In this document: positions 1 to 7,139 of the stretch, piece after piece
Layout: each line of letters begins with the position of its first letter
Position numbering within the stretch: the stretch's first letter is position 1
Source of the DNA: Amycolatopsis regifaucium
Lineage (GTDB): Bacteria > Actinomycetota > Actinomycetes > Mycobacteriales > Pseudonocardiaceae
Reading direction: 5' to 3'
Length of the DNA stretch: 34,599 bases
NCBI RefSeq assembly: GCF_001613935.1
Contig: NZ_LQCI01000018.1
Coordinates: 1 to 34,599 of the forward strand
The notes under the pieces: generated by a model
Told to the model about the DNA's origin: nothing
The model's input: only the letters and a program-made list of their open reading frames with translations
The model's database searches: none
Program-made: the position numbers and the translations under genes

Positions 1-1302
1 AAGTTCACCATGGGCGACGTGCTGGCCTTCCGGATGAAGCAGCGTCCGGTGCGGGCCGCGGCGGCGACGTCCACCCTGGCCGTCTCGTTCTTCTACCTGC
101 TGGCGCAGATGGCCGGCGCCGGTGGCCTCGTCGCGCTGCTGCTCGGGATCGAGAGTAAGGCCGGGCAGGCCGCGATCATCGTGATCGTCGGCATCATCAT
201 GATCGCCTACGTGCTCATCGGCGGCATGAAGGGCACCACGTGGGTCCAGATCATCAAGGCCGCGCTGCTGATCGCCGGTGCGCTGGCGATGACGATCTGG
301 GTGCTCGCGATGTACGGCTTCAACTTCTCCGGGCTGCTGCAGGGCGCCGTGGACAAGGCAGGCAAGGCCGGGGAAGCGCTGCTCGGACCGGGTAACCAGT
401 ACGGGAAGACCGGCACGACCAAACTGGACTTCCTCTCCCTCGGCATCGCGCTGGTGCTCGGTACCGCGGGGCTGCCGCACGTCCTGATGCGCTTTTACAC
501 CGTGCCGACCGCGAAGGAAGCCCGTCGCTCGGTGGTCTGGGCGATCGCGCTGATCGGCATCTTCTACCTGTTCACCCTCGTACTCGGCTACGGTGCCGGC
601 GCGCTCGTCGGGTCGGACAAGATCAAGGCCGCCCCCGGCGGGGTGAACTCGGCGGCACCGCTGCTGGCGCTCGAACTCGGCGGGCCGATCCTGCTCGGCC
701 TGATCGCGGCGATCGCCTTCGCGACGATCCTCGCGGTGGTCGCGGGCCTGACGATCACGGCGTCGGCGTCGTTCGCGCACGACGTCTACGCCAACGTGAT
801 CAAGAAGGGCAAGGCGTCCCCGGCTTCGGAGGTGAAGGTCGCCCGGATCACCGCGCTGGTGATCGGCGCGGTCGCGATCCTCGGCGGCATCCTCGCCAAC
901 GGACAGAACATCGCCTTCTTGGTGGCGCTGGCGTTCGCGGTGGCGGCGTCGGCGAACCTGCCGACGATCCTGTACTCGCTGTTCTGGAAACGCTTCAACA
1001 CCCAGGGCGCGCTGTGGAGCATCTACGGCGGACTCGCGGTCTGCGTCCTGCTGATCGTCTTCTCACCAGCGGTCTCGGGCAAGCCAGTAGACCCGAAGAC
1101 GGGCAAGAGCGCCTCGATGCTCCAGGGCGTCGACTTCCACTGGTTCCCGCTCGACAACCCCGGCATCGTGTCCATCCCGGTCGCGTTCTTCCTCGGCTGG
1201 CTCGGCACGGTCCTGTCCAAGGAGCACAACCAGGAGAAGTACGCCGAGATGGAGGTCCGCTCCCTCACCGGCGCGGGCGCCGAAAAGGCGATCTCCCATT
1301 AG
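1..1302 (+). CDS. actP: Cation/acetate symporter, 3' part (5' end outside window)
   Basis: Sodium:solute symporter family (SSS) permease that imports acetate and similar short monocarboxylates with a cation across the cytoplasmic membrane. The reading frame is open to the first base, so the gene starts upstream; 433 residues are visible. They contain about ten hydrophobic segments. The order of motifs (KFTMGDVLAFRM near the left edge, then an AQMAGAGGLVALL segment, and GTAGLPHVLMRFYTVP at about 155-170) is that of the ActP branch rather than of proline or pantothenate carriers. The usual family length is about 530-550, so roughly the first 100-120 residues are missing. The gene ends at a TAG followed at once by a strong hairpin shared with the convergent gene. 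Acetate uptake fits the acetyl-CoA assimilation genes at 6-11 kb, although the two are not in one operon. Confidence 0.9.
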   Translation, partial: KFTMGDVLAFRMKQRPVRAAAATSTLAVSFFYLLAQMAGAGGLVALLLGIESKAGQAAIIVIVGIIMIAYVLIGGMKGTTWVQIIKAALLIAGALAMTIWVLAMYGFNFSGLLQGAVDKAGKAGEALLGPGNQYGKTGTTKLDFLSLGIALVLGTAGLPHVLMRFYTVPTAKEARRSVVWAIALIGIFYLFTLVLGYGAGALVGSDKIKAAPGGVNSAAPLLALELGGPILLGLIAAIAFATILAVVAGLTITASASFAHDVYANVIKKGKASPASEVKVARITALVIGAVAILGGILANGQNIAFLVALAFAVAASANLPTILYSLFWKRFNTQGALWSIYGGLAVCVLLIVFSPAVSGKPVDPKTGKSASMLQGVDFHWFPLDNPGIVSIPVAFFLGWLGTVLSKEHNQEKYAEMEVRSLTGAGAEKAISH

Positions 1303-1305
1303 TCG

Positions 1306-1352
1306 CCGGGGCGTGCGGCCGGGCATCCACGCCCCCCGGCCGCACGCCCCGG
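1306..1352. terminator. Bidirectional hairpin terminator
   Basis: A perfect 18-bp stem (1306-1323 with 1335-1352) and 11-base loop lies between the stop codons of two convergent genes. It is followed by TTCCCCTTTT on the + strand, so it looks best suited to end the symporter transcript. Confidence 0.85.
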
Positions 1353-1364
1353 TTCCCCTTTTCC

Positions 1365-2108
1365 TCAGTACGGCAGCTTTCCCGCCGTCAGTTCGGTCAG
1401 TTTCGCCCGCAGGTCGGCGCGGACCGACTTCCACAGCCCCGTGCCCAGCGAGATCCGCGCCACCCCCAGTGTGGCGAGCGCGGAGAGATCGGGGCCGCCG
1501 GGAAGCGGCATGGCGTTGACCGCACCGGGCGCGACCGCCTTCACGAAGTCGCCCAGCACTTCCGGCGTCTTCGCCAGGATCGGGTAGACGCAGTCCGCGC
1601 CCGCCTCGAAATACGCCTTGGCCCGCACGATGGCGTCGTCCAGTACGGCGCGCTCGTCGGAGGCGCCCACGAAGACGTCGACACGGGCGTTGATCACCAG
1701 CGCGTCTCCGGCGGCCTCACGCAGTTTCGCGATCTGTTCCGCCTGTCGCTCCAGTGAGCGAAGTCCACCCGCGACGTAGTCGGTGTCTTCGTAGTTGCAG
1801 CCGACCGCACCCGCCTCGGCCAGCCTCGCCGCGAGGTCTCCCGCTTCGAGGCCGTAACCGGCTTCCACGTCGACCGTCACCGGAACCGAGACCGCTCGCG
1901 CGATTCTCGCGGCCGCCGCGAACATCTCCTTCACGGGCGCGGCCTCCCCGTCGTCATACCCGAGAGTTTTGGCGATGGCGAAGGAACTCGTCGCGACGAC
2001 AGGGAACCCGGCGGCTTCCACGAGACGCGCGCTGTCGGCGTCCCACGCGTTCGGCAGGAGCAGCGGGGTGCCCGCGACATGCAGTTCCCGCAGGCGCGCC
2101 GCCGTCAT
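1365..2108 (-). CDS. PEP mutase / isocitrate lyase superfamily protein
   Basis: A 247-residue TIM-barrel protein of the phosphoenolpyruvate mutase/isocitrate lyase superfamily, which makes or breaks C-C or C-P bonds next to a carboxylate with Mg2+. Visible landmarks are LLLPNAWDADSARL (17-30), TVDVEAGYG (78-86), NYEDTD (105-110) and INARVDVF (139-146), matching the Mg2+/oxyanion-binding acids and arginine of the superfamily. The KKCGH catalytic loop of true isocitrate lyase is absent and the protein is about half that enzyme's length, so it should not be called aceA. The substrate is unknown; small lyases of this type include 2-methylisocitrate lyase-like and oxaloacetate decarboxylase-like members. 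Its ATG overlaps the stop of the upstream AhpD-type gene by ATGA, so the two are co-transcribed and probably translationally coupled. Confidence 0.85.
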   Translation of the reverse strand: MTAARLRELHVAGTPLLLPNAWDADSARLVEAAGFPVVATSSFAIAKTLGYDDGEAAPVKEMFAAAARIARAVSVPVTVDVEAGYGLEAGDLAARLAEAGAVGCNYEDTDYVAGGLRSLERQAEQIAKLREAAGDALVINARVDVFVGASDERAVLDDAIVRAKAYFEAGADCVYPILAKTPEVLGDFVKAVAPGAVNAMPLPGGPDLSALATLGVARISLGTGLWKSVRADLRAKLTELTAGKLPY

Positions 2109-2569
2109 TCGGCGCGCTCGGGCAGCGGCGCGTGGCTGGTCACGCACATCCGGTTCCAGCTGTTGATCGCGATGGCCTCCCAGACGATGGCGCGGTACTG
2201 ATCCTCGGTGAAGACGCGGGTGGCCTCGTCGTAGACGTCGTCCGGGACGTCGTGCAGGGTCGCGACGTTCGTGATCGCCTCGGTGAGCGCGAGCGCCGCC
2301 CGCTCCTGCTCGGTGAACAGCTCGGTCTCGCGCCAGCCCTGCAGCACGAACAGCCGCCGCGGCGACTCGCCCATCTGCAGCGCGTCGTGGGAGTGCATGT
2401 CGAGGCAGAACGCGCAGTGGTTGATCTGCGAGGAACGCATCTTCACCAGTTCGAGGATCTTCTGGTCCACACCGGCGTTGGCGGCGGCCTTCTCGACTTC
2501 GGCCTGCAGTGCGGCCATGGCCTGGTAGATCTCGGGCACTCGTTTGCCCACGTGGATTCGGTTGGTCAT
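2105..2569 (-). CDS. Carboxymuconolactone decarboxylase / AhpD-type protein
   Basis: A 154-residue helical protein of the carboxymuconolactone decarboxylase (CMD)/AhpD fold. It has the full alkylhydroperoxidase signature E-X11-C-X2-C-X3-H: Glu40, Cys52, Cys55, His59 within NHCAFCLDMHSHDA. Proteins with this motif act as thiol peroxidases or their adaptors, reducing organic hydroperoxides through the CxxC pair. It is the first gene of a two-gene operon with the PEP mutase-like protein and is divergent from a MocR-type regulator with which it shares a 45-bp promoter region. In many actinomycetes an AhpD-like gene faces such a regulator, so the regulator probably controls it. The actual peroxide or lactone substrate cannot be read from the sequence. 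Confidence 0.88.
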   Translation of the reverse strand: MTNRIHVGKRVPEIYQAMAALQAEVEKAAANAGVDQKILELVKMRSSQINHCAFCLDMHSHDALQMGESPRRLFVLQGWRETELFTEQERAALALTEAITNVATLHDVPDDVYDEATRVFTEDQYRAIVWEAIAINSWNRMCVTSHAPLPERAE

Positions 2570-2587
2570 ACCTCGAATCTAGCGACA

Positions 2588-2635
2588 ACTGGCCTACGAG
2601 TATGGTCCAGTCATATGGCGAATTCGTGGTCCAGT
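2588..2635. promoter_or_regulatory. Putative MocR operator: repeated ACTGG(A)CC boxes
   Basis: The gap between divergent genes holds TGGTCCAGT at 2603-2611 and again, identically, at 2627-2635 (start-to-start 24 bp), plus the reverse-oriented half ACTGGCC at 2588-2594. MocR/GabR/PdxR regulators bind direct or mixed repeats next to their own promoter, so these are the likely sites. The second copy lies inside the first codons of the regulator if the 2615 start is right. Confidence 0.55.
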
Positions 2636-3994
2636 TCGGGAATGGACGTCCATCTGGACTGGCGCCCGGAAAGCGGCAGGACCGGGCTCGCCGCGGCCAT
2701 CCGCGCGGCCATCCGGGAAGGACGCTGGCAGGCGGGCGCGGCGGTCCCTTCGACCAGGGCCTTGGCGCAGGACCTCGGGGTGGCCAGGGGAACGGTCACC
2801 CGGGTCTACGCCGACCTCGCCGCCGAGGGCTATCTGCGGACCTCGCAAGGCGCGCCGACCCGCGTCGCGACGGCGGGCGCGCTGCCCGCGTCACCACCGA
2901 GGCCCATCCCTCGCGACCCGGCGCCGCGCTGGGACCTGCGCCCCGGCAGGCCGAACCTGTCCGCGTTCCCCAGGACGGCCTGGCTCGCGGCGACCCGGCG
3001 CGCGCTGCACCGGGCGCCGATGTCGGCGTTCGACTACACGGCCGAGTCCGGCGCGGCCGAACTGCGGGAGACACTCGCCGGATACCTGGCCCGCAGCCGC
3101 GGTGTCGTCGCCGATCCCGAGCGCATCCTGGTGTGCGCGGGGTTCTCGCACGCGATCGCGATACTGGCGCGGGTGCTGCACGCGCGCGGGGCGGACGAGA
3201 TCGCGTTCGAAAACCCGTCACTGCACATCTATCGGGACATCGCCGCGGCCAACGGTCCGCGGGTGGTCGGCGTCGGAGTCGACGACGACGGGATCGCGGT
3301 GTCCGCTTTGGACAGTCCCGCGGTGGTGGTCACCCCGGCGCACCAGTACCCGCTGGGCGTCACCCTGGCCCCCGGACGGCGAGCGGAACTCACCCGGTGG
3401 GCGGCGGAAACCGGCGCCGTCGTCATCGAGGACGACTACGACGGCGAATTCCGGTTCGACCATCAGCAGGTCGGCGCGTTGCAGGCGCTGGCACCCGAAC
3501 GGGTCGTGTACGTGGGGACGACAAGCAAGACCCTCGCGCCGTCGTTGCGCCTGGGGTGGATGGTGCTGCCGAGGTTCCTGGTCGAACCGGTGCGCGCGGA
3601 GATGGCCGCGAGCGGGGCCCGGCCCGCGCTGCTGGACCAGCTCGCGATGGCCGAACTGATCGAGTCGGGTGCCTACGACCAGCACATCCGCCGCTGCCGC
3701 GCCGAGTACCGCTCCCGCCGCGACCGGCTGCTGGCGGCGCTACCGGATTCCGTGCTGCCGCAAGGGATCTCGGCCGGGCTGCACCTGGTGCTCCAGTTCC
3801 CGGGCGAGGAGCCACGGGAGATGGAGGTGCTGGCCGCCTGCCGCCGTCGCGCGATCGGGCTCGAAGGACTCAGCGACTACTGGATCGGCGAACCTCAGCG
3901 CGAAGGGCTCGTCATCGGGTACGGCGCCGCCGCGAAACACGCCTTCAACGGCGCCACCGAGGCCCTGCGCGAGGCCATCTTCGAGGTGACCTGA
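2615..3994 (+). CDS. MocR-family regulator (GntR HTH + aminotransferase-like domain)
   Basis: A 459-residue transcription factor with an N-terminal winged helix of GntR type (about 20-85; PSTRALAQDLGVARGTVTRVYADL is the recognition region, here split by eye into the helices before and after GVARGTV) and a C-terminal fold-type I aminotransferase-like domain (about 115-455). The PLP-binding lysine is Lys305 in TTSKTLAPSLRLGW, so it should bind PLP as an external-aldimine sensor like PdxR or GabR. The start at 2615 gives MANSWSSSGMDVHLDW, a leader common in relatives; ATG 2642 (MDVHLDW) is the alternative. It is divergent from the AhpD-like/PEP mutase-like operon, the likely target. The 3' end runs directly into a dispersed repeat with a 23-bp inverted repeat. 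Confidence 0.88.
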   Translation: MANSWSSSGMDVHLDWRPESGRTGLAAAIRAAIREGRWQAGAAVPSTRALAQDLGVARGTVTRVYADLAAEGYLRTSQGAPTRVATAGALPASPPRPIPRDPAPRWDLRPGRPNLSAFPRTAWLAATRRALHRAPMSAFDYTAESGAAELRETLAGYLARSRGVVADPERILVCAGFSHAIAILARVLHARGADEIAFENPSLHIYRDIAAANGPRVVGVGVDDDGIAVSALDSPAVVVTPAHQYPLGVTLAPGRRAELTRWAAETGAVVIEDDYDGEFRFDHQQVGALQALAPERVVYVGTTSKTLAPSLRLGWMVLPRFLVEPVRAEMAASGARPALLDQLAMAELIESGAYDQHIRRCRAEYRSRRDRLLAALPDSVLPQGISAGLHLVLQFPGEEPREMEVLAACRRRAIGLEGLSDYWIGEPQREGLVIGYGAAAKHAFNGATEALREAIFEVT

Positions 3995-4064
3995 CGCCCT
4001 TGCGTTTCGTCCTCTGAATGCGGTCGTTCGTGGTGCCGACTACCGCATTCAGAGGACGAAACGC
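3992..4064. repeat. Dispersed 3'-end element, copy A, with perfect 23-bp inverted repeat
   Basis: Beginning at the TGA of the MocR gene is a sequence reading TGACGCCCT-T-GCGTTT-C-GT then CCTCTGAATGCGG. A nearly identical block starts at the stop codon at 14321. In this copy 4002-4024 is repeated inverted at 4042-4064 with no mismatch and a 17-base loop, giving a potential 23-bp hairpin between two convergent genes. It may act as a bidirectional terminator, but there is no T-run, and the shared sequence in an unrelated place argues for a repetitive-palindrome family. Confidence 0.8.
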
Positions 4065-4078
4065 GTAGAGAGAGGGGG

Positions 4079-4807
4079 TCAGCAGTACCAGGGGCGGGCG
4101 CGCAGGATGTCGGTCTTCAGTACCGGAGCGCCGTCGACCGGGGCGGGGTTCTCCGGCGTGGGCTGGATGCCGCCCGCGGCGACCTTGTCGAGGGTTTCGA
4201 GGCCGTCGGAGCCCACAGTGCCGAAGATCGTGTAGTTCGGGCGCAACGCGGAATCGCCGTACACCACGAAGAACTGGCTGCCGTTCGTCGCCGGGCCCGC
4301 GTTGGCCATCGCGAGGACGCCGCGGGAGTACACCTTCCGCGCGCCGGTCGGGTCGGTCGGCGCGGGCGGCAGGCCGACGGGCAGCTCGTCCTTGTACTTG
4401 TAGCCGGGGCCGCCCTCACCGGTGCCGCTCGGGTCGCCGCACTGCAGCACCTTCAGCGTCGGATACGACGTCAGCCGGTGACACGTGGTGCGGTCGTAGA
4501 ACCGGTGCACCGCCAGATGCAGGAAACTCTGCACCGTGCACGGCGCCTTCGCCCGATCGAGGGTCAGGTCGATCTTGCCCTGGTTCGTCTTCAGCCGCAC
4601 CGGCACCGTGCCCCGGCTCGGTGTGCGCCGCGGGTCCGGCGGCAGCGGCACCGGCCGCGCGGCCGGCTCGTCCGGAGTCTCCGTGTACTGGCAGGGCCCC
4701 TTCGTGACCTTCGGCGGAGCGGCTTCCGCCGACGCCGTCCCGGTACCGGCCGCGAGCATCAGCCCGGCACCCAGCACGCTCACAACGACCTTCGCGATCC
4801 TCTGCAC
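4079..4807 (-). CDS. Secreted cyclophilin-type peptidyl-prolyl cis-trans isomerase
   Basis: A 242-residue protein with a Sec signal peptide (MQRIAKVVVSVLGAGLMLAAG, cleavage predicted near ASA-EA at about 28) followed by a proline-rich linker and a cyclophilin domain (about 75-235). Cyclophilin landmarks are VRLKTNQGKIDLTL, RTTCHRL (the catalytic arginine region, usually FHR), LQCGDPSGTGEGGPGYKY and GVLAMANAGPATNGSQFFV. It would catalyse prolyl isomerisation during folding of exported proteins outside the membrane. Cysteines in KGPCQYTE, APCTVQS, TTCHRL, LQCGD and the last residue could form disulfides, consistent with export. It is a single gene, convergent with the MocR gene and divergent from the next gene. 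Confidence 0.9.
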   Translation of the reverse strand: MQRIAKVVVSVLGAGLMLAAGTGTASAEAAPPKVTKGPCQYTETPDEPAARPVPLPPDPRRTPSRGTVPVRLKTNQGKIDLTLDRAKAPCTVQSFLHLAVHRFYDRTTCHRLTSYPTLKVLQCGDPSGTGEGGPGYKYKDELPVGLPPAPTDPTGARKVYSRGVLAMANAGPATNGSQFFVVYGDSALRPNYTIFGTVGSDGLETLDKVAAGGIQPTPENPAPVDGAPVLKTDILRARPWYC

Positions 4808-4905
4808 GGTTCCTGCCTCCCAGCCGTGGACGAAGAAGAGAGCATAGGGTGAATCCCCGCCGTTTCCACAGGTCCAGAAGTAGGTCCGCGGTTAGGGTCG
4901 AAGCC

Positions 4906-5493
4906 GTGGAGATCGCCGAACGACACCAATGGCAGCTGAACGCGTTGACCTTCCTCTACGCGTACACGCAGTACGTCCTGGTGCACGAGAGGGTCATGGC
5001 CGGGCTGCCGCCGGACAAGCCCGCCGAGCTCGACAAACCGCGGATCCTCCGGCTCGCCAAGGTGGTCGACGACATGATCCTCGACTTCCGCAAGGAGGAC
5101 GGGCTGACCGACCTCGAACGGCGCCGGGTCATCCGCCTCGCCAGGGAGATCAAGTCGCACGTCCGCGAGAAGTGGCCGCCTCGCGACCCTTCGCTGACCG
5201 AGTGGATCGCCTCGGCCGCGGCGCATTTCTACTGCGAGGAGCACATCAACAACGGCTACGTGCGGATGGGTCGCGTCTTCGACCCCGACATGGCGGACAG
5301 GTTCCTGGAGCGAGTCGAGTTCTGCCGGGGGCAGACGGTCACGATCACGAACTACGCCAACAAGGTCGCCGACGGCGAACAGCTCACCTTCGGCGAGGCG
5401 AACCAGCTCGAGGTCTGGAAAGAGGACGCCATCGCCCATCTGGACAACCTCGACAGCGACTTCGGCGACATCAAAATGTACGTCGAATTCTAA
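4906..5493 (+). CDS. Conserved-looking helical protein of unknown function
   Basis: I do not recognise this 195-residue protein. It has normal actinobacterial codon usage, no signal peptide and no obvious membrane segment. It appears to be mostly alpha-helical, with charged stretches such as DLERRRVIRLAREIKSHVRE and a Trp/Tyr-rich N-terminus (HQWQLNALTFLYAYTQYVLVHERV). Histidine/acid-rich parts (AAAHFYCEEHINNGYVRMG) could bind metal, but this is a guess. GTG 4906 is chosen because the residues before it (Arg/Ser-rich) look non-coding; GTG 4849 in the same frame would add 19 residues. It is monocistronic, between a divergent cyclophilin and a secreted small protein. Confidence 0.7.
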   Translation: MEIAERHQWQLNALTFLYAYTQYVLVHERVMAGLPPDKPAELDKPRILRLAKVVDDMILDFRKEDGLTDLERRRVIRLAREIKSHVREKWPPRDPSLTEWIASAAAHFYCEEHINNGYVRMGRVFDPDMADRFLERVEFCRGQTVTITNYANKVADGEQLTFGEANQLEVWKEDAIAHLDNLDSDFGDIKMYVEF

Positions 5494-5772
5494 CCGGGTA
5501 GGCCATCTGGGGCAGAGGCTCTGCTGCTTCGAGGTGTCGAGGAGGGCGTCGCGACGGGTTCCGGCCTGGCCACGGATTCGACGTCTACCGGCAGGTAGCA
5601 AACGTGGCGTGACAAAGCCCCGTGGCGCGAGGCTCCCCAGTACATGCCCGGACGGACAGACTTGGTTGTCCATCCGGTTCCGCGCAACAGTGGGCAAATT
5701 GACAACCGTCGCCCGCGATCGCGATGCTCGGTGGCGAAGCTCCTTTTTTCGGATTCCACCGAAGGAGAACCT

Positions 5773-6126
5773 GTGATCCCGAGCAAGAAGAAAGCCGGCC
5801 GGATCGCGACCATGGCGGCCGCCGCTGCCGCCGTGTTCACCATGCTCACGCCGACCGGAACCTCGTTCGCCATCGACCACATTCCCTGCAAGGACGGGGA
5901 GAACTTCCTGAAGATCTGGTCACACCTGGGCGGGAGCACCAGCGTCGACTGCTACGCCAACCGCGGGAGGATCAGCTTCGGGGGTTGGTGGATCGACCGG
6001 ATCTACACCGGGAACAACGACCTGATCTACTACGACAGCAATGGCGCTGACGTGAGAATCAACCGATGGACCGATATCAGTTTTCCGAATCGTCCGCCGA
6101 AGGTCCGCGTCATCGAAATCCTCTGA
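5773..6126 (+). CDS. Secreted beta/gamma-crystallin-like small protein
   Basis: A 117-residue precursor: an N-terminal positively charged segment and a hydrophobic stretch rich in Ala (MAAAAAAVFTMLTP) form a signal peptide, with cleavage probably near SFA-ID. The mature part is about 83 residues with two cysteines and a Trp/Tyr/Gly-rich pattern (CKDGENFLKIW, RISFGGWWIDRIYTGNNDLIYYD, RINRWTDISFPNRPPKV), which matches actinobacterial beta/gamma-crystallin domain proteins related to the Streptomyces killer toxin-like protein and metalloproteinase inhibitor folds. Such domains often bind Ca2+ or act as inhibitors or toxins; which applies here is not visible. GTG 5773 is preceded by a strong GAAGGAG ribosome site at 5761-5767. 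A TTGACA at 5699-5704 could be the -35 box of its promoter; no convincing -10 was seen. Confidence 0.8.
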   Translation: MIPSKKKAGRIATMAAAAAAVFTMLTPTGTSFAIDHIPCKDGENFLKIWSHLGGSTSVDCYANRGRISFGGWWIDRIYTGNNDLIYYDSNGADVRINRWTDISFPNRPPKVRVIEIL

Positions 6127-6131
6127 ATCCT

Positions 6132-6173
6132 CGTGACCGGTAATGACGGCTCCAACCGTCATTACCGGTCACG
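6132..6173. terminator. Bidirectional hairpin terminator containing the meaB stop codon
   Basis: A perfect 18-bp stem (6132-6149 with 6156-6173) and 6-base loop lies between convergent genes. The TGA of the minus-strand gene (6171-6169) is part of the right arm, so the hairpin begins inside that gene. Confidence 0.85.
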
Positions 6174-7134
6174 TGCGGAGGTCGGCTATCAGTTCGGCGG
6201 CCGCCGCGAACGGGTCGATCTTCCGCGCGACCACGCGCTCCGCCAGTTCGGCGAGCCGGTCGCCGTGGCGCAGGTCGACGATCTCCGCGCGCAACCGCTG
6301 GACGGCGATCGCCTCGACCTCGTCCTTGGCCCGCGCCGCCCGTCGCCGGGGCAGTTCTTCCCGCTGGACCAGCCAAGCGTGGTGGTCGGACAGCGCGCGG
6401 ACGACGTCGTCGACACCTTCACCGCGTGAGGCCACCGTTCGCACGATCGGCTGACGCCAGCTCGGGCCGCGGATCTCCCGGCGTACCAAGGAGATCATCT
6501 GCTTGAGGTCGTGCACGGTCGCGTCCGCGCCCTCGCGGTCGGCCTTGTTGACCACGAACACGTCCGCGATTTCCAGCACTCCCGCCTTCGCGGCCTGGAT
6601 ACCGTCGCCCATCCCGGGCGCGAGCAGGACCACCGTGGTGTCGGCCAGTTTCACGACGTCCACTTCGGACTGCCCGACGCCCACGGTCTCGATCAGCACG
6701 ACGTCGAAGCCCGCCGCGTCGAGTACGCGGACCGCCTGCGGGGTCGCCCACGACAGTCCACCGAGATGCCCGCGGGTGGCCATCGACCGGATGAACACGC
6801 CGGGATCGGTGGCGTGCTCGGTCATCCGGATCCGGTCGCCGAGCAGCGCCCCGCCGGAGAACGGCGACGACGGGTCGATCGCCAGCACCCCGACCCGCAG
6901 CCCCCGCGCCCGCAGGGCCGTGAGCAGCGCGGACGTCGATGTCGACTTGCCGACGCCGGGTGGGCCGGTCAGCCCGACGACACGTGCGTTGCCCGTATAC
7001 GGCGTCAGCTTCGCCGCGACCTCGGGCAACCGCGGATGGGCGTCCTCGACCAGCGACAGCAACCGGGCGATCGCGCGGGGAACGCCGTCCCGCGCGCGAC
7101 CGACCAGTTCGTCGATGTCCAGCTGTACCGGCAA
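6169..7134 (-). CDS. meaB: Methylmalonyl-CoA mutase-associated GTPase MeaB
   Basis: A 321-residue G3E-family GTPase that protects and reactivates the adenosylcobalamin enzymes methylmalonyl-CoA mutase or ethylmalonyl-CoA mutase by gating cofactor loading. The P-loop GPPGVGKS is at 57-64, followed by the family signature DPSSPFSGGALLGDRIRM, the IETVGVGQSEVDV switch region and NKADREG (guanine specificity). Length is normal for MeaB/ArgK. The start is a TTG six bases after the thiolase TAA, so it is translated from the thiolase transcript. Next to an acetyl-CoA acetyltransferase and opposite a methylmalonyl-CoA epimerase, it serves propionyl/ethylmalonyl-CoA metabolism; the mutase itself is not in this window. 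Confidence 0.93.
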   Translation of the reverse strand: MPVQLDIDELVGRARDGVPRAIARLLSLVEDAHPRLPEVAAKLTPYTGNARVVGLTGPPGVGKSTSTSALLTALRARGLRVGVLAIDPSSPFSGGALLGDRIRMTEHATDPGVFIRSMATRGHLGGLSWATPQAVRVLDAAGFDVVLIETVGVGQSEVDVVKLADTTVVLLAPGMGDGIQAAKAGVLEIADVFVVNKADREGADATVHDLKQMISLVRREIRGPSWRQPIVRTVASRGEGVDDVVRALSDHHAWLVQREELPRRRAARAKDEVEAIAVQRLRAEIVDLRHGDRLAELAERVVARKIDPFAAAAELIADLRT

Positions 7135-7139
7135 GGGCT

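Noticed and set aside
1365..2108. Naming the lyase-fold protein isocitrate lyase (aceA)
   Set aside because: The KKCGH catalytic motif is missing and the length is about half that of isocitrate lyase.
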